This document shows, one piece after another, positions 1-6,088 of a stretch of 13,965 nucleotides of DNA (position 1 is its first letter; each line of letters begins with the position of its first letter). This DNA comes from Ignavibacteriaceae bacterium (GTDB lineage: Bacteria > Bacteroidota > Ignavibacteria > Ignavibacteriales > Ignavibacteriaceae): positions 1 to 13,965 of the forward strand of contig JAPHUI010000209.1 in assembly GCA_026193755.1 (NCBI GenBank), given 5' to 3'. A program made the translations under genes and the position numbers. The notes under the pieces are model-generated. The model was given only the letters and a program-made list of their open reading frames with translations, was not told the DNA's origin and made no database searches.

Positions 1-1
1 A

Positions 2-1342
2 AGTTTACGTGGGGAATTAATTCAGCCTTCTGATAAGAATTATGATGAGGCTCGTAAAGTTTTTAATGCAATGATTGATAAACGTCCGGCATTAATCGCA
101 AAATGTAAGGATGTGGCCGATGTTATTACGGCATTAAATTTTGGAAGAGAAAATAATTTACTAATAGCAGTCCGTGGCGGTGGACATAATGCAGGAGGAT
201 TAGGCATATGTGATGACGGACTAGTAATCGATCTCTCTAATATTAATTTTGTGCACGTTGATAAAAAATCAAAAACAATCCGCGTTGGTGGTGGAGCAAT
301 CTGGGGAGATGTTGATCACGCAACCCATCCTTTTGGTTTGGCAATACCGGGAGGGACTATTTCAACTACTGGAATTGGAGGACTTTCTCTGGGAGGTGGA
401 GTTGGATATTTAACCCGTAAGTATGGATTAACAATCGATAGTATTCTTGAAGTAGATATTGTATTGGCTGATGGATCATTTGTAACGGCAAGTTCTAATG
501 AAAATGCTGACCTTTATTGGGCTATTCGGGGCGGCGGTGGTAATTTTGGTATAATTACTTCGTTCTTATTCCAGGGTCATCCGGTACATACCAGCTATGC
601 CGGACCAACACTTTGGCATATTGAGAACACAGAACGGATATTAAAATGGTATAGAGATTTTATATTAAATGCACCGGAAGATCTGTATGGTTTTTTTGCA
701 CAATTAACAATTCCGGGTCCGCCATTTCCTGAACCGTTGCATGGTAAAAAAGTGTGTGGCGTTGTTTGGAATTATTTAGGACCGCACGAAAAAGCTAAAG
801 AAGTATTTAAACCAATTCTTGATCTTAAACCTGATTTTGAACACGTAGGACCAATACCCCATCCTGCACTAAACAGTATGTTTGATCCTATATTACCCCC
901 TGGTTTACAATGGTACTGGAGAGCTGACTTTATCAACCAAATTCCTGATGAAGCAGTTGAATTGCACTCAAAGTATGGTAAGGAAATGCCCACACCTCTT
1001 TCGCAAATACATATTTATCCAATAGATGGAGCAGCACATAAAGTTGGTAAAAATGATACTCCCTGGGCTTATAGAGATGCTAATTGGGCTCAGGTAATAG
1101 TTGGTATTGATCCGGATCCGGCTAAGAATGAAAAGATTACTAAATGGACAAAAGATTATTATGATGCTATCCATCCATATTCCGCTGGTGGTGCTTACAT
1201 TAACTTTATGATGGATGATGAAGGACAGGAAAGAGTGAAAGCATCTTACAAAGATAATTATGATAGGCTGGTTAAAATTAAAAACAAGTATGATCCGAAA
1301 AATTTATTCCGTGTTAATCAGAATATAAAACCAACTGCTTAA
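2..1342 (+). CDS. FAD-dependent oxidoreductase, BBE family (5' truncated by window edge)
   Basis: The reading frame is open from base 2. The 23 codons before the first ATG (position 71) encode LRGELIQPSDKNYDEARKVF, the normal N-terminal part of this family, so 71 is not the true start and the gene begins left of the window. The visible 446 residues hold a PCMH-type FAD-binding domain with RGGGHNAGG; the histidine codon at 185-187 is the expected covalent 8-alpha-histidyl FAD attachment site. The second flavin loop reads GGTISTTGIGG and has no cysteine where bicovalent berberine-bridge enzymes carry one, so a single covalent FAD link is inferred. The C-terminus (YINFMMDDEG to KYDPKNLFRVNQNI) is the BBE domain, which closes the active site. 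Enzymes of this type oxidise alcohols, sugars or alkaloid-like compounds using O2 or another acceptor. The substrate cannot be read from the sequence. No signal peptide can be judged because the start is missing. Confidence 0.93.
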   Translation, partial: SLRGELIQPSDKNYDEARKVFNAMIDKRPALIAKCKDVADVITALNFGRENNLLIAVRGGGHNAGGLGICDDGLVIDLSNINFVHVDKKSKTIRVGGGAIWGDVDHATHPFGLAIPGGTISTTGIGGLSLGGGVGYLTRKYGLTIDSILEVDIVLADGSFVTASSNENADLYWAIRGGGGNFGIITSFLFQGHPVHTSYAGPTLWHIENTERILKWYRDFILNAPEDLYGFFAQLTIPGPPFPEPLHGKKVCGVVWNYLGPHEKAKEVFKPILDLKPDFEHVGPIPHPALNSMFDPILPPGLQWYWRADFINQIPDEAVELHSKYGKEMPTPLSQIHIYPIDGAAHKVGKNDTPWAYRDANWAQVIVGIDPDPAKNEKITKWTKDYYDAIHPYSAGGAYINFMMDDEGQERVKASYKDNYDRLVKIKNKYDPKNLFRVNQNIKPTA

Positions 1343-1367
1343 GAAAGATTGATGTGTTAAAAATAAT

Positions 1368-1400
1368 AATCCCTGCTTATTAATTTAGGCAGGGGATTTT
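1368..1400 (+). terminator. Hairpin terminator after the BBE oxidoreductase gene
   Basis: AATCCCTGC (from 1368) can pair with GCAGGGGATT (ending 1398) with one bulged G, around a 12-nt AT-rich loop. The right arm runs into TTTT. It lies about 25 nt after the oxidoreductase stop and before the MFS gene, so it probably separates the two transcripts. Its sequence resembles the hairpin at 2709-2743. Confidence 0.6.
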
Positions 1401-1439
1401 AGTATATTAAGCAAAATTCAACAGCACAACTTTTTAATT

Positions 1440-2642
1440 TTGAATCCTGTGAATGTTCCCAAAAGAATCTTACCGGTAATTGTATTCTCACAGTTCTCCG
1501 TAACTTCACTCTGGTTTGCCGGGAACGCGATAATTGCAGACTTACAATCTGCAATGAATGTCGGTATTCAAGAAACCGGTATTGTTACTTCAGCATTCCA
1601 GCTGGGTTTTATTACGGGCACACTTCTATTTGCATTTTTCTCTGTCTCTGACAGGTACTCTCCGAGAAAATTATTTCTTGTCTGCTCAGTGTTTGGTTCC
1701 ATTTCAAATCTTTTAATATACCTGGTTGCGTATAATCTCTTTTCCTTGCTTGTATTACGTTTTTTAACAGGATTTTTTCTTACAGGTATCTATCCTGTTG
1801 GAATGAAAATAGCGGCAGGTTGGTACAAAGGAAAATTAGGAAATGCAATCGGTCTGCTGGTTGGAGCTTTGGTATTGGGTACAGCGTTTCCGCATTTATT
1901 AAAAAGTTTCGGTGGCTCATTACCGTGGGAACAAGTTATTTTTATTATTTCAGGTTTTTCTTTATTGGGTGGAGTAACGATGTATTTGTTAGTTAAAGAC
2001 GGTCCGTATATTTCTTCTGGAACCAAATTCGATCCCAGCGCAATGGTTAAAATTTTGAAAGAGAAAAAATTAAGATCATCAGCCTTAGGATACTTCGGAC
2101 ATATGTGGGAGCTTTATACTTTTTGGGCGCTCATTCCTGTAATTCTTCTTTATTATTTAAAAATAAACCCGGCTAATTTGAACATCTCTTTTTGGTCATT
2201 CATAATAATAGCTTCCGGAAGTGTTGGCTGCATTGTTGGAGGAATGCTTTCAAAGAAAATAGGAAGTGCAAAAGTAGCATTTATTCAACTTGCCTTTTCT
2301 GGTACATGTTGTTTGATTTCACCTTTGATGTTTTATACCTCAGTTCCAATCTTTTTAACATTTCTTATTCTTTGGGGGATTGTAGTTGTCGGTGACTCGC
2401 CGCAGTATTCTGCTATCATCGCACTTTCAGCGCCTAAAGAATTAGTCGGTTCGGGATTAACAATAGTAAATAGTATAGGGTTTGCGTTAACAATACTTAG
2501 TCTCTGGTTTGTATATCAGTTTTTAGGAGTGATAGAAATTCCCTATGCATTAATTATACTGTCCTTAGGTCCAATACTTGGTCTAATTTCTATGAAAAAG
2601 TTGATATACCGAGACAGTGCCCGCTTAGATGAGCAAGTTTAA
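1440..2642 (+). CDS. Major facilitator superfamily (MFS) transporter
   Basis: This is a 400-residue, highly hydrophobic protein with about 12 predicted membrane helices, the normal MFS size and topology, so it acts in the inner membrane as a secondary transporter. The loop after TM2 reads FFSVSDRYSPRKLF, a recognisable variant of MFS motif A (G-x3-D-R-x-G-R-R). Glycine-rich helices such as GNAIGLLVGALVLG and a charged central loop (residues about 185-215, DGPYISSGTKF to KEKKLRSS) separate the two six-helix halves. The substrate cannot be assigned. The frame has no ATG near the N-terminus: TTG at 1440 gives MNPVNVPKRI and GTG at 1449 gives a protein three residues shorter. An in-frame stop at 1386-1388 limits any extension. 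No clear Shine-Dalgarno is present. Hairpins lie on both sides, suggesting a single-gene transcript. Confidence 0.9.
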   Translation: MNPVNVPKRILPVIVFSQFSVTSLWFAGNAIIADLQSAMNVGIQETGIVTSAFQLGFITGTLLFAFFSVSDRYSPRKLFLVCSVFGSISNLLIYLVAYNLFSLLVLRFLTGFFLTGIYPVGMKIAAGWYKGKLGNAIGLLVGALVLGTAFPHLLKSFGGSLPWEQVIFIISGFSLLGGVTMYLLVKDGPYISSGTKFDPSAMVKILKEKKLRSSALGYFGHMWELYTFWALIPVILLYYLKINPANLNISFWSFIIIASGSVGCIVGGMLSKKIGSAKVAFIQLAFSGTCCLISPLMFYTSVPIFLTFLILWGIVVVGDSPQYSAIIALSAPKELVGSGLTIVNSIGFALTILSLWFVYQFLGVIEIPYALIILSLGPILGLISMKKLIYRDSARLDEQV

Positions 2643-2708
2643 CAAAGTCAAAAATTATCGTTGGAAAATGTGAGAATATGATTCTGGTTACTTAAAAATA
2701 TTATTTCA

Positions 2709-2743
2709 ATTACCCCCGCATTTAAATGATAAGCAGGGGTAAT
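2709..2743. terminator. Palindromic hairpin between convergent genes, possible bidirectional terminator
   Basis: ATTACCCC (2709-2716) pairs perfectly with GGGGTAAT (2736-2743) around an AT-rich loop. It lies about 65 nt after the MFS stop and in the gap before the convergent minus-strand gene that ends at 2888. Neither side has a clean U-run, so termination is weaker than at a textbook site. The rest of 2643-2887 is AT-rich, and I see no gene or other site in it. Confidence 0.45.
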
Positions 2744-2887
2744 AAATATTAATTTGCATTTTATTGATGCTGCTGATGCTATAACTTAATCTCTGCCAAA
2801 GTGAATTTATCAAGCCTTTCTACTTTAACTTCAATCCTTTATTGATTTGAGGTTTTTATTTATTCCGATACTTTTCAACTTTATAAT

Positions 2888-3349
2888 TTATTTTGAACTT
2901 ATGCTTTTCTCATCTGCTTTAAAGCTTTCGATGGCAAGGGCAGAACAGATGTCTTTTACGGATTGATTGGAAGAATTTCTTGCCACATCATAGATTGAAG
3001 CATCGCCTTTATCGGAATGGAGCTCGTCAAGCGCGAGCGCAGATAATATACGTGCGTGAGTTTCAAAGTTTTCGTTGCGAACTATGTTGCTCAAAGGATC
3101 AATAAATGAAGTGAATGCTTCATCCGGAAAGACCTGTTCAAGCTCTCTTATTGTCTGAACAGAGGATGAAACCATATTTGCATCATTGCTCTGCAAAGAT
3201 TGAAGCAGCATCGTTTCAGTTTTATCCAGATGTTCTTTTAAGAAATGAGAATTGTGCTGTTTTGCGAAACGGCTTGACTTGCTTTGTGCAGTAGTTGCTG
3301 CTGAAAGGATTAATATTGTTGCAAGCGAGAAAAACATTACTCTAATCAT
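2888..3349 (-). CDS. Small secreted helical protein, probably HEAT-like repeats, function unknown
   Basis: The protein has 153 residues. Residues 1-22 (MIRVMFFSLATILILSAATT) form a signal peptide with a hydrophobic core and a small-residue cleavage region near AQS, so the mature protein is exported. The rest is predicted almost entirely helical, as two to three helix pairs: LLQSLQSND...VQTIRELEQVF, SFIDPLSNIVRN...ARILSALALDEL and YDVARNSSNQSVKDICSALAIE. The pattern of leucine/alanine faces and acidic turns suggests HEAT/armadillo-type repeats, which usually mediate protein contacts; no catalytic motif is visible. The start is well supported: AAGGAG (minus strand, 3361-3356) sits 6 nt before the ATG, the best Shine-Dalgarno in the window. 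It lies 152 nt downstream of the deiodinase-like gene on the same strand and probably has its own promoter. The HEAT assignment is by eye only. Confidence 0.8.
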   Translation of the reverse strand: MIRVMFFSLATILILSAATTAQSKSSRFAKQHNSHFLKEHLDKTETMLLQSLQSNDANMVSSSVQTIRELEQVFPDEAFTSFIDPLSNIVRNENFETHARILSALALDELHSDKGDASIYDVARNSSNQSVKDICSALAIESFKADEKSISSK

Positions 3350-3444
3350 TTATCACTCCTTAGTTTTTAATAGATGTTTTTGTTTACGGCGGACAAGCTA
3401 TCTGAAAAGGATTAAGGTTTGATTAATTATAGATTAAAATCTGT

Positions 3445-3459
3445 GGTAAAATGTTTACC
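3445..3459. promoter_or_regulatory. Small perfect inverted repeat upstream of the secreted helical protein gene
   Basis: GGTAAA-ATG-TTTACC has perfect 6-bp arms with a 3-nt spacer. It lies in the 152-nt gap, about 96 nt upstream of the start at 3349 (minus strand) and just after the deiodinase-like gene. It could be an operator or a weak hairpin. No U-run follows on either strand, so it is a poor terminator. In AT-rich DNA it may be chance. Confidence 0.25.
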
Positions 3460-3501
3460 CTGATTTTTTTAGGGATGCATTCTCAGTTCAATAAATAAAT
3501 A

Positions 3502-4170
3502 TTAAATGAAGCTTGCAATTTCCTTCAGACTCTTCTTTTGTATGTCAGGCACTTTCGCATCCTTTGCAGGATATCCAACTACCAGCAAAAGAAAAGGTCT
3601 TTCATTTTTTGGTCGGTTTAGAATTTCATTTAAAAAATTCATTGGGCTAGGAGTGTGCGTGAGTGAAACCAATCCAGCATTATGAATTGCAGTGATAAGT
3701 ATTCCAGTTGCAATACCTGTTGATTCCATTGCGTAATATTGTTTGACTTGTCTACCATCCGGGAGGACTTCGTAACTTTTATAAAATATTGAAATGAGAT
3801 AAGGTGCTGTTTCCAAAAACGGTTTACTCTCATCTGTGCCCAATGGTTCAAGAACTTCCAGCCATTCTTTTGGTGCACGTTTGCTATAGAATTCTTTTTC
3901 TTCCTCTTCTGCAGCAATTCTTATTTTCTTTTTTATTTCGGGATCAGAAACGACTACAAAATGCCAGGGTTGTAAGTTTGCACCGCTGGGCGCAGTTCCT
4001 GCTGCTTTTATGCAGTTCTCAATTATTTCTATTGGAACAGGCTTATCAGAAAAATCTCTCACACTTCGACGTCTTTTAATATCTTCATAAAATGCTTGTG
4101 CTCTTTTCAGCATTTCATCAACAGGATATTCTGTGTAATTGCTTAGTGGAATTAATCGTAGTTTAGTCAT
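3502..4170 (-). CDS. Iodotyrosine deiodinase-like flavin (FMN) reductase, nitroreductase fold
   Basis: The 222-residue protein belongs to the nitroreductase superfamily: [14 protein letters not shown] (residues 33-46) and [18 protein letters not shown] (57-74) form the FMN phosphate and ring pocket, and GYPAK (199-203) is the usual C-terminal motif. It matches iodotyrosine deiodinase more closely than generic nitroreductases. Aligned by hand with the human enzyme (recalled from memory), the segment [11 protein letters not shown]...SKPFLETAP keeps the three residues that hold the substrate zwitterion, here E91, Y95 and K116 (human E157, Y161, K182). T173 in THTP corresponds to the threonine near flavin N5. 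All four align at a constant offset with no gaps. The predicted reaction is reductive dehalogenation of halotyrosine with reduced FMN in the cytoplasm; the natural bacterial substrate is unknown. The start gives the family's normal N-terminus ([14 protein letters not shown]) but lacks a Shine-Dalgarno. It lies 51 nt downstream of the AbiEii gene. Confidence 0.9.
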   Translation of the reverse strand: MTKLRLIPLSNYTEYPVDEMLKRAQAFYEDIKRRRSVRDFSDKPVPIEIIENCIKAAGTAPSGANLQPWHFVVVSDPEIKKKIRIAAEEEEKEFYSKRAPKEWLEVLEPLGTDESKPFLETAPYLISIFYKSYEVLPDGRQVKQYYAMESTGIATGILITAIHNAGLVSLTHTPSPMNFLNEILNRPKNERPFLLLVVGYPAKDAKVPDIQKKSLKEIASFI

Positions 4171-4221
4171 AACTGGTTGGTTTTTATGAATACTTTTTGA
4201 AAATGAATATTATAAAAATGC

Positions 4222-5118
4222 TTATTCCCATTGCCATTTTTTTGAATTCCATCTGGTCTTCGTTTTCTCATCGAATATTGGTTCGATGAAGGATTGGATT
4301 CTAGTGACCACATCATTGAAGCTAATTTTTAGATCTAGTTTATTTAGTTTAATAAATGATTCCCACTGTGTTTGTTTCTGCTGATTATTTTTGAAAGCCT
4401 TATCGAAGACGATATATTTATCTTCGAGATTAGTTCCTCGATTCTCAAAAGTTTCGATAATGGCTTCTCTAAGCACGGTTCTATTAAAAGAATTATTCTC
4501 AGCGATAAAGTTGAGGTCATAAAAATCTTTCATCCTGCTTGTAACAAAATTCAGTTTTACAATCGCCTCAAATTTTTCTGCTACTGCTGAATCAAATGAA
4601 TAAACAAATATTTTAGGTGAAGGAAAATCAAGGAGAGTGGGATAGTCAATCTCATAAGGCCCGGTAGTAATTTTATCTCCAAAACCAATATCAATTGAAA
4701 AATAACCTTTAATTGTGTCCATCTTATATGGCACTTTAATTCTCACCCCATCAAAATCCGCACCCTCTTTAATCTTTTTGCCTTCTATTTTATCCGCAAT
4801 AAACTCAACACCATCGTCAGTATTTATTTCAGCAATTTCTTTTATCATAACTGTGCAATCCTTTACATCACTAGATACTGAAAGACCTAGAAAATCGATA
4901 TCCTTTGTCGGACGAAATTTAGATATTCTATTTGTCATCAACAGAAATGCACCCTTAAGAATGAACTGTGATCTATAAGGCGATATTGAAATTCTATAGA
5001 GAAAACGTTCTTGAAAATATTGGCGCAAAATCGCATTATAATCTCTTTTGCTTTTGTTGGCAATATTCAACAGTCTATTCCTAACTGAGACAGCTACATT
5101 TTTGGTTTCCTTTTTCAT
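4222..5118 (-). CDS. abiEii: AbiEii-family nucleotidyltransferase toxin
   Basis: The 298-residue protein is a DNA polymerase beta-like nucleotidyltransferase of the AbiEii/AbiGii toxin family. Visible motifs in order: ILKGAFLL (53-60) followed by RPTKDIDF (69-76), the G-x-D-x-D active-site motif with D73 and D75 as likely metal ligands; FSIDIGFGD (140-148) with the third carboxylate D143; VAEKFEAIVKL (179-189); and SRMKDFYDL (194-202), the family's characteristic R-x-K-D-x-x-D helix. Family members modify nucleotides or tRNA acceptor ends and stop growth, giving phage abortive infection or plasmid stabilisation. The target here is not known. Its ATG shares one base with the AbiEi stop codon (TAATG, 5120-5116), which implies translational coupling, antitoxin first. 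Length and all motifs are intact, so it looks functional. Base composition is visibly AT-richer than in the aceE region. Confidence 0.93.
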   Translation of the reverse strand: MKKETKNVAVSVRNRLLNIANKSKRDYNAILRQYFQERFLYRISISPYRSQFILKGAFLLMTNRISKFRPTKDIDFLGLSVSSDVKDCTVMIKEIAEINTDDGVEFIADKIEGKKIKEGADFDGVRIKVPYKMDTIKGYFSIDIGFGDKITTGPYEIDYPTLLDFPSPKIFVYSFDSAVAEKFEAIVKLNFVTSRMKDFYDLNFIAENNSFNRTVLREAIIETFENRGTNLEDKYIVFDKAFKNNQQKQTQWESFIKLNKLDLKISFNDVVTRIQSFIEPIFDEKTKTRWNSKKWQWE

Positions 5119-5717
5119 TAAGCCATCAGTCCTTTAAGAATTGGTGTTATAACTGTTTTAACCTGGCATATTTCAGCATACTTTATAAGTGAAGCAATAC
5201 TTTTCTTTTTTTGTTCCAGATAATTTTTAAGAGCCTGCATTGCAAGTTCCTCTCCAAATTTATTCCTATATCTAAACATATCACAGACTGTTTTTTCTTT
5301 ATTGTAAATTTTCAGTTCACCATATTTCGTTTTAATAATTTCGATACCCGGATTGTAAAATCTTTCTCTGAAGTAAAAGGTTTTTACCGGCGGATAAATT
5401 ATACTTTTACTTTTTCGTGAATGTGGAATTGCATAGTAAATTTCTGAAGGATTAAAATCAGTCATTTCATAATAATCCATTGCTGAGATAAGGCAGATTA
5501 CAGCTTGAGGTTCTGCCCTGCATACCGTAATAAGGCTAACATTTACATTCTTAAAAAAACTGTAATCTGCTAGACGATAAATCCCCGGTATTATTTTTAC
5601 TATGACATTTTCCTTAACAAGCTTCGCAATGTCTCTTGTGTGAAACTTAGCTTCTTTCAGTTCTTTCATAGTAGCAAAGCCGCCGTTTTTTGAAATATAT
5701 GATATGATTTCTTTCAT
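5118..5717 (-). CDS. abiEi: AbiEi-family antitoxin / transcriptional repressor
   Basis: Starting at the ATG at 5717-5715, the protein has 199 residues. Residues 1-49 (MKEIISYISKNGGFATMKEL to IIPGIYRL) are the winged helix-turn-helix of AbiEi antitoxins; the PGIYRL wing is diagnostic. The C-terminal AbiEi domain includes EIYYAIPHSRKSK (92-104), YPPVKTFYF (108-116), a KYGELKIYNKEKTVCDMFRY segment (131-150) and RNKFGEELAMQAL, all typical. In the studied system AbiEi neutralises the toxin without forming a stable complex and represses its own operon through inverted repeats. A TTG at 5726-5724 would add MCR, but the ATG is preferred because it gives the usual family N-terminus. The stop overlaps the toxin start by one base. 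A 23-bp palindrome begins 22 bp upstream of the ATG and is a good candidate for the autoregulatory operator. Confidence 0.92.
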   Translation of the reverse strand: MKEIISYISKNGGFATMKELKEAKFHTRDIAKLVKENVIVKIIPGIYRLADYSFFKNVNVSLITVCRAEPQAVICLISAMDYYEMTDFNPSEIYYAIPHSRKSKSIIYPPVKTFYFRERFYNPGIEIIKTKYGELKIYNKEKTVCDMFRYRNKFGEELAMQALKNYLEQKKKSIASLIKYAEICQVKTVITPILKGLMA

Positions 5718-5738
5718 TCTACACAATGTTCTATTTTA

Positions 5739-5761
5739 CTGCCAACAATATATATTGGCAG
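5739..5761. promoter_or_regulatory. 23-bp palindrome, candidate AbiEi operator
   Basis: CTGCCAA-N9-TTGGCAG has perfect 7-bp arms. It starts 22 bp upstream of the AbiEi ATG. Its 9-nt centre reads TATATATTG on the minus strand, which can serve as the -7 element of the candidate abiE promoter, so a protein bound here would block transcription. AbiEi of the studied Streptococcus system is known to repress its operon by binding inverted repeats in its promoter; that this palindrome plays the same role is an inference. Confidence 0.5.
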
Positions 5762-5776
5762 AATATTAGAACCAAA
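5746..5776 (-). promoter_or_regulatory. Candidate Bacteroidota-type promoter for abiE
   Basis: On the minus strand TTTG (5776-5773) is followed, after 20 nt counted from the TTG, by TATATTG (5752-5746). This is close to the Bacteroidota -33/-7 pattern TTTG-N19-21-TAnnTTTG. Transcription would start about 25 nt before the AbiEi ATG. The -7 element is a partial match, and AT-rich sequence makes chance matches common. Confidence 0.35.
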
Positions 5777-5783
5777 CCGTTTA

Positions 5784-5810
5784 CAAGGTAAATGTAACAA
5801 ATCTACCTTG
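5784..5810. repeat. Inverted repeat with 7-bp arms upstream of abiE
   Basis: CAAGGTA (5784-5790) and TACCTTG (5804-5810) are perfect complements separated by 13 nt. The right arm continues as CTTGAAATC (5807-5815), which recurs as CTTGAGATC at 5836-5844, the left end of the next palindrome. It may be a second regulator-binding site or part of the same one. Confidence 0.35.
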
Positions 5811-5835
5811 AAATCGAACCGAGTTATTCTCTTAA

Positions 5836-5862
5836 CTTGAGATCACAATTTGTGACCTCAAG
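5836..5862. promoter_or_regulatory. 27-bp near-perfect palindrome, candidate protein-binding site
   Basis: CTTGAGATCACAA-T-TTGTGACCTCAAG is symmetrical about the central T at 5849, with a single mismatched pair (A5842/C5856). It is too regular for chance and resembles a dimeric regulator site. It lies about 120 bp upstream of the AbiEi start and is not followed by a U-run, so it is not a terminator. Which protein binds it, and whether it serves abiE or an element now lost, cannot be told from the sequence. Confidence 0.5.
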
Positions 5863-5882
5863 ATATAAGATGGAAAGGTTTT

Positions 5883-5995
5883 CCCCTCCTGCCTGAGAAG
5901 GGGATTAAGGGGAGGAGGGAACTTTTTCACCACCCCGTCACTAAACCTGCCTGACGGCAGGCAGGGTGACGCCCCTCCTCACAGGTGAGGAGAGG
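5883..5995. repeat. GC-rich composite dispersed-type repeat with three hairpins
   Basis: This island is much more GC-rich than its surroundings. Hairpin 1 pairs CCCTCCT (5884-5890) with AGGAGGG (5913-5919). Hairpin 2 pairs CGTCAC (5936-5941) with GTGACG (5966-5971), enclosing CCTGCCTG (5946-5953) paired with CAGGCAGG (5958-5965). Hairpin 3 pairs CTCCTCAC (5975-5982) with GTGAGGAG (5985-5992). The CCCCTCCT...AGGGGAGGAGGG style is familiar as a dispersed intergenic repeat in Bacteroidota/Chlorobi and other genomes. Only one copy is in the window, so dispersal is from recognition, not seen here. Confidence 0.6.
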
Positions 5996-6032
5996 AAATG
6001 AATAAAATTTTATAAAAAATTATTCCAATATT

Positions 6033-6059
6033 AAAAAAAAGGCGAGTCACCGACTCGCC
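6033..6059 (-). terminator. Strong intrinsic terminator of the propeller gene
   Basis: Read on the minus strand, GGCGAGTC-GGT-GACTCGCC (6059-6041) forms a perfect 8-bp GC-rich stem with a 3-nt loop and is followed at once by eight U residues (6040-6033). It begins about 30 nt after the stop codon at 6091-6089. This is the clearest Rho-independent terminator in the window. The flanking CCCTAC makes it look like a common GTAGGGGCGA-type intergenic palindrome reused as a terminator. Confidence 0.88.
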
Positions 6060-6066
6060 CCTACTA

Positions 6067-6087
6067 ACTTCTAGCTTCTTACTTCTA
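6067..6087. repeat. Heptamer tandem repeat, three copies
   Basis: ACTTCTA, GCTTCTT and ACTTCTA lie head to tail, ending 1 base before the stop codon of the propeller gene (6091-6089). It is a short low-complexity tract of the kind that flanks repeat elements in this lineage. Confidence 0.4.
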
Positions 6088-6088
6088 A

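Larger units (their letters stand above)
5718..6088. other. Gene-free, structure-rich intergenic region between abiE and the propeller gene
   Basis: I see no credible coding frame here. Reading left to right it contains: the abiE leader; a 23-bp palindrome (5739-5761) overlapping a candidate minus-strand promoter; an inverted repeat with 7-bp arms (5784-5810); a 27-bp near-perfect palindrome (5836-5862); a GC-rich composite repeat with three hairpins (5883-5995); an AT-rich spacer; a strong minus-strand terminator (6033-6059); and a heptamer tandem repeat (6067-6087). Confidence 0.8.

Noticed and set aside
71..1342. ATG at 71 as the start of the FAD oxidoreductase
   Set aside because: Codons from base 2 encode the family's usual N-terminal segment, so the gene begins outside the window.
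3639..4079. Overlapping open frames on both strands within the deiodinase-like gene
   Set aside because: They are frame shadows of a well-supported gene and lack start signals or recognisable sequence.
5718..5726. TTG at 5726-5724 as the AbiEi start
   Set aside because: It adds only MCR before an ATG that gives the usual N-terminus; neither has a strong ribosome site, so ATG is preferred.
5936..5995. GC-rich hairpins as terminators of a gene on the plus strand
   Set aside because: No plus-strand gene lies upstream and no U-run follows; they fit a repeat element better.
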